Shown here in pieces: positions 17,801 through 20,562 of a DNA stretch of 20,562 nt (positions are counted from its first letter, which is position 1; each line of letters begins with the position of its first letter). Where the stretch lies: contig QAXH01006531.1 in the NCBI GenBank assembly GCA_004335635.1, forward strand, positions 53,656-74,217. The letters run 5' to 3'. This DNA comes from Chloromonas sp. AAM2 (taxonomy: Eukaryota; Chlorophyta; Chlorophyceae; Chlamydomonadales; Chlamydomonadaceae). Both the position numbers and the translations under genes were made by a program. The notes under the pieces are model-generated. The model made no database searches. It was not told the DNA's origin and saw nothing but the letters and a program-made list of their open reading frames with translations.

Positions 17801-20358
17801 TAGTCGTCCAGTCCTTGCCATGTGTATGCAATCAATGCAAGTTCACGTGGTGACGTTGTGATTGCTGCCTTTGGCCAGAGCGTATTCGCCCTGTACTGGG
17901 TGTAGCCAGCGATCAGGCATGGTATTCCCAAAGCCTGTGTTGCTCTTCTACTCGCAACCGTACACTCAAACATTGTGGTGTTGTTTGCACCCCGCAGAAG
18001 GAGTACTGGCCCGATTTCTTCCAGATGCCCGTCATCATGCTCATGCTCATCACACTCCTGTGAGTGTTCGGAAGGCGGTTGAATCATGTGGGCTACGAGA
18101 GGGGGCACCATTGTGTCATCATCGTACCAGCGGGAACCACCTGCTGTTGCTGTGATTGGGACACTCCAGTTTGTGTGGCTCAATGTTAATGTGGCCCTCT
18201 CTGCATTTAATAGCTTGACTTTAAGTCGGGACGCACAAGGGTGGAATGATCGGATGGGAGCGTTTTTCAGTGCCCCTTCGCCTTGCGCCCTTTGCACCTT
18301 CCCTTATCCTTGCGCCTTGGCTGTTGCTGCGGCTCTGCAGGAACGACGGCACCCTTATCTCAATCGGCTACGACCACGTGAAGCCCTCCCACTACCCCGA
18401 GAAGTGGAATCTGCCCGTGCTCTTCGCCATCTCCACCATCCTGGGCGCCGTGGCGTGTGGCTCCTCCCTGCTGCTGCTGTGGGCGGCACTCGACTCGTGG
18501 AACCCCGATGGACTCTTCGCGTCGTGGGGCCTGCCGCACATGACCTATGGAAAGATCACCGCCATGGTCTATCTCAAGGTGCGTTGAGGACCATGCAATG
18601 ATCACCGCCATGGTCTATCTCAAGGTGCGTTGAGGACCATGCAATGATCACCGCCATGCATGACTACTACCATGAATACGGTCATTTCTACCATGATGAT
18701 ATCCGCAGCATTCCATAGCACTGCTGCTAGTGCTGCTGCTAAACGTGGCTCCCGTGGAATGGTTTGTGGTCACAGTCCGCTGGTCACACCTGCTCGAGCC
18801 AGATCCGTACGTTTGAACTTGGCCTGGCCTGCTTGTTGTGTATGGATCCTCATGCAAGAGGTGTGTCGTGCCCTGGCTGCTGCAGGTTTCTGTGAGCGAC
18901 TTCCTGACACTCTTCTCCGCCCGCACACACGAGGGGTTCTTCTGGAGCGCGCGCCCCTCGCCCATCCTGCTGGTAAGGTCGCACCCGTGCGTCTTTGTAA
19001 TGCTTGCTATCCCAGAACCAGCCATAAGCCGTTGAGCAACTAACCGAGGCTGGATCGCAGGCCATATGTCAGCTGGTGGCTATCGACACCCTTTCCCAAT
19101 CTAACCCATTGTCAACAGCCCTCTCAAACCAAGCTGCCTTGCAACACCCTTCCACGCCGCCTTTCAGCCACCCAAAGCTCAGCATCCGAATCAACTCCAC
19201 CAGTTTGAAGTGTCTGTGCGAGCGAGTTCACAGACAGTCCTGCTCAATCCCATGCGCAGTGCGCCTGTGGTCTGGCTCTGTCCATCTCCACCATCCTGGC
19301 CTGCGTGTGGCCGGCCGGCGACACCGACCACATCCGCACGGAGGGTCTGGCCCGCAAGTCGGACAGCGACGACTACACACTGATGCCGCTGTGGATCTGG
19401 ATCTACTGCGTCGTGTGGTGGCTCATCCAGGATGCACTCAAGGTATTTGAATTTGGACTGAGCAATCAGGCGTGCCATGCAACATAGTATTTTAAATAAT
19501 CTGCTGAAGTATCGGCTGTTCAAAGCAAGTGGATTTTCTCCTGAGGGTGGTGGGAGAAATCGCTTGTGCGCATGGTGCGCACGAAGCCAGTGAGCTGCCA
19601 TTGGCTGTGCCACATCCATCCTGTTTTCTGACTGTAAGGGTAGGTTAGCATGTTTGGCCAGTGCCACCATTGGTTGTGCCACACGCAGTCGGGCAGTCCA
19701 GGAGCTGGGGGACTCAACAGTCGCTCTTTTTGCCTGCTTGTTGGCTGCAGGTCTTGGGCTACTGGGTCATGCACCGATACAACAGTAAGTGGGCAACCCA
19801 ACCTGCCGTACTTTACAGGCTGGTGTACCTCCGTGTCTGCTCGCGTTTAATTAGACTTAGCAGGCCCAACTAGCTGAGAAGTCTCAGGATACTCATGATG
19901 TTGCTCTTTTGTACAGCTCTGATGGGTCCGTAAACTAAACGTAAGCCACCAGTTGTTCGTAAAGTTAGCGACCTCGACTGCACAAGGTCTGCAGTACCAC
20001 CCCTGCCCAACTACTGTCCTGCCGCTTCCTTCCCAGCCTCTGCCAAACATGTTTGCAAGCCAATCAGGGTAGACTGTGGCTTCTGTCCGCTTCTGACAGC
20101 TGTGATCCTGATCCCTTGTTTGCCCATCACCATCCCTGCCTATGTGTAAAGTTATTCCTTGGCCATCGAGCCAACCAGTGTAGACTGTGCGACTGGACCT
20201 CTGATAGCTTTGCTGGTTCGCCTACCTGCTGCCCATGTGCAGTCCTGGACATCAACACTGACCTCATCACCAACATGCGCTCGGCCACCAACCCGCTGGA
20301 CACTTCCAAGCCACTGGCGCGCACGAGTGTAGGCTTGGTGGAGGGCAAGTTGCTGCAG
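10303..20358 (+). CDS. PMA1: Plasma-membrane-type H+-ATPase (P-type, P3A), 23 exons, 3' end beyond the window
   Basis: ATP-driven proton pump that energises the plasma membrane. Exons: 10303-10378, 10579-10661, 10802-10871, 11632-11680, 11861-11895, 12370-12524, 12787-12904, 13212-13294, 13664-14011, 14515-14616, 14870-14922, 15318-15426, 15855-16026, 16255-16418, 16612-16740, 17120-17245, 17535-17633, 17998-18059, 18341-18578, 18886-18972, 19260-19442, 19751-19784, 20243-20358. They total 2691 nt, or 897 residues, with every phase closing. The ATG sits in CAGGATGG. Hallmarks are TGES (163-166), the phosphorylated Asp309 in [17 protein letters not shown] (402-405), MITGDH (482-487), TGDGVNDAP (562-570), and Asp680 in LLND, equivalent to the AHA2 proton-binding Asp684. 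The HMA-type metal-binding domain and the K+/Na+ pump signatures are absent. The sequence is closest in style to the Dunaliella and Chlamydomonas pumps (about 1,080-1,130 residues), so roughly 200 residues of C-terminal tail should lie beyond the right edge. Confidence 0.96.
10722..10749. repeat. 7-bp tandem repeat, four units, in ATPase intron 2
   Basis: Four exact units of CAACCTG lie inside the 140-nt intron 2, upstream of the exon 3 acceptor at 10801. Confidence 0.9.
11040..11450. mobile_element. MITE-like inverted-repeat element in ATPase intron 3
   Basis: The left end (11040-11064) carries GGTACCGTTAAGTTCGCAG followed by TATTTGG. The right end (11425-11450), read on the minus strand, carries GGTACCGTGAAGTTCGCAG followed by ATTTGGG. 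The arms agree over about 25 bp except for one substitution and one base of length difference. Inside are an exact hairpin TTGGCGA-TTCAT-TCGCCAA (11398-11416), an exact 9-bp inverted repeat GCGATATTT...AAATATCGC (11304-11335), and a diverged direct repeat around CAATTTGGCG (11110s and 11360s). No coding capacity is seen. The class is inferred from structure; a target-site duplication was not found. Confidence 0.5.
12015..12066. repeat. CA/ATAC-rich microsatellite in ATPase intron 5
   Basis: A compound tract of ACAC runs mixed with CATACACGCATACACATATA units, in the middle of the 474-nt intron 5. It has no bearing on the splice sites. Confidence 0.85.
12217..12325 (+). repeat. Dispersed repeat, copy E (diverged), in ATPase intron 5
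   Basis: It contains TGCGGAAAGCCATCACAAGA, TAACGGGATGGGCATCGTCC, CGATCTACCCAAAGTGAGCA and CGAAAGC in the family order, with many substitutions. It ends about 45 bp before exon 6. Confidence 0.6.
12370..13294 (+). CDS. PMA1: H+-ATPase exons 6-8: actuator domain
   Basis: Residues 105-223. The actuator (dephosphorylation) domain contains [20 protein letters not shown] (about 129-148), then [13 protein letters not shown] (157-169) with the TGES loop whose Glu165 positions water for dephosphorylation, then [15 protein letters not shown]. The HLQKILLK segment leads into TM3. Confidence 0.95.
13078..13125. repeat. 24-bp tandem duplication in ATPase intron 7
   Basis: Two adjacent 24-bp units share GAAGTCAAGCCCG and differ at only two positions. 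The period is a multiple of three, and the plus frame reads VSEVKP twice. That frame continues open into exon 8 (see findings). Confidence 0.88.
13664..14011 (+). CDS. PMA1: H+-ATPase exon 9: TM3, TM4 and the phosphorylation site
   Basis: Residues 224-339, the longest exon of the gene. TM3 is about 224-246 and TM4 about 252-279, with the core [17 protein letters not shown]. The phosphorylation motif [13 protein letters not shown] places the acceptor at Asp309. A plus-strand open frame runs into this exon from 13400, but the part before 13664 is intron: the peptide there has no family similarity, and GCAG immediately precedes ATC ATG CTT. Confidence 0.96.
14357..14394 (+). repeat. Decayed copy of the exon 10 acceptor region, in ATPase intron 9
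   Basis: CATGTAC, a T-rich tract, GTGCAG, then CTTGCGGCCCTGG resemble the true exon 10 acceptor and first codons at about 14490-14528, which read CATGTAC, a T/G tract, GTGCAG, CTTGCCGCCCTTG. Using this acceptor would give [13 protein letters not shown] then stop, so it is nonproductive. Confidence 0.65.
14515..16740 (+). CDS. PMA1: H+-ATPase exons 10-15: nucleotide-binding and rest of phosphorylation domain
   Basis: Residues 340-582. [17 protein letters not shown] (374-390) and VTKGAPHV (400-407) belong to the nucleotide-binding domain. [17 protein letters not shown] (about 454-470) and VKMITGDH return to the phosphorylation domain, which closes with [17 protein letters not shown] and [20 protein letters not shown]. 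The exon 10 and exon 14 donors are GTCGAT and GTCGGC, both unusual at positions +3 to +5. The protein alignment across both junctions is seamless, so they are probably real. Confidence 0.94.
17120..20358 (+). CDS. PMA1: H+-ATPase exons 16-23: TM5-TM10 and start of the C-terminal tail
   Basis: Residues 583-897. [20 protein letters not shown] closes the phosphorylation domain. Approximate helices: TM5 617-644; TM6 664-688, containing LLND with Asp680; TM7 701-727; TM8 750-770; TM9 782-803; TM10 828-856 ([12 protein letters not shown]). From about 857 the tail begins: [20 protein letters not shown] and onward to EGKLLQ at the end of exon 23, which is followed by GTAAGA. No autoinhibitory or 14-3-3-type terminus can be judged because the gene leaves the window. 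Confidence 0.93.
18554..18658 (+). repeat. 46-bp tandem duplication spanning the 3' end of ATPase exon 19 and its donor
   Basis: Two exact 46-bp units (18554-18599 and 18600-18645) are followed by a partial third copy (18646-18658, GATCACCGCCATG). Each full unit holds the last 25 nt of exon 19, the GTGCGT donor and early intron. The donors are at 18579 and 18625. Only the first keeps the reading frame, because TGA follows it at once. Confidence 0.95.
20055..20215. repeat. Diverged direct duplication in ATPase intron 22
   Basis: About 20055-20105 (GCCAATCAGGGTAGACTGTG ... TTCTGACAGCTGTGATC) resembles about 20167-20213 (GCCAACCAGTGTAGACTGTG ... CTCTGATAGCTTTGCTG), a spacing near 111 bp. It lies just upstream of the exon 23 acceptor. 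Confidence 0.5.
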
Positions 20359-20473
20359 GTAAGACTGGTTTTGATTCAGATCCGGTAAAATAGAAAAAAC
20401 AGTTCTGGACAATTCCCACCAAAGACATTAAAAGTTTAGAACATCAAACCAGTAAGAAAGTGAAACAAGTATG

Positions 20474-20562
20474 TATATGTATTTACACCAGGACAGCCGT
20501 CAGAGGACACGGAACGGGATGGGCACCGCCCTGGCCTACCCTGAGCAAGAAAGCAAAACGAA
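20474..20562 (+). repeat. Dispersed repeat, copy F, cut by the window edge
   Basis: These 89 nt lie in ATPase intron 23 and match the reverse complement of 6852-6940 with one mismatch seen by eye (CTGAG against CTAAG). The copy runs off the right edge. Confidence 0.9.

Noticed and set aside
19911..19932. Alternative acceptor (TTTTGTACAG) for ATPase exon 23
   Set aside because: In the required phase it reads only TLMGP before a stop. The acceptor at 20242 gives a long open tail.
1..20562. Functional cluster or novel multi-gene system
   Set aside because: The three genes have unrelated families, separate intron structures and no shared motif beyond dispersed repeats, so no common system can be supported.

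Overview
The window looks like nuclear DNA from a green alga, most likely a chlorophycean of the Chlamydomonadales. Three points support this. All genes are split into many short exons by GT-AG introns. Exons strongly favour C or G at third positions (GCC, CTG, AAG), while introns and spacers are less GC-rich and full of simple repeats. The large gene also reads like the Dunaliella/Chlamydomonas type of plasma-membrane H+-ATPase. The species cannot be fixed from this sequence.

Three protein genes can be rebuilt with every splice phase closing. (1) Minus strand, 2411 down to 240: six exons, 244 residues, an organellar ribosomal protein uS15 with an N-terminal targeting peptide and an unusual C-terminal extension. 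(2) Plus strand, 3590-7805: eight exons, 364 residues, a single-pass membrane protein with a DUF218 (YdcF-like) domain. It is head to head with the uS15 gene across about 1.2 kb. (3) Plus strand, 10303 to beyond the right edge: 23 exons visible, 897 residues so far, a P-type (P3A) proton pump. It has both N-terminal membrane helices, the TGES, DKTGT, KGAP and TGDGVNDAP motifs, all ten membrane helices, and the start of its C-terminal tail.

The spacers at 2412-3589 and 7806-10302 hold no recognisable gene. They and the introns contain microsatellites, a 13-bp minisatellite, a dispersed repeat family with about six copies, and a MITE-like inverted-repeat element in ATPase intron 3. The most distinctive pattern is that pieces of splice junctions appear as second copies inside the neighbouring intron (exon 5 of the DUF218 gene; exons 9, 10 and 19 of the ATPase).

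Nothing links the three genes into one pathway. They are a ribosomal component, a membrane protein of unknown function and an ion pump, as expected for ordinary eukaryotic gene neighbours. I see no defence system, CRISPR array, rRNA, tRNA or complete autonomous transposon.
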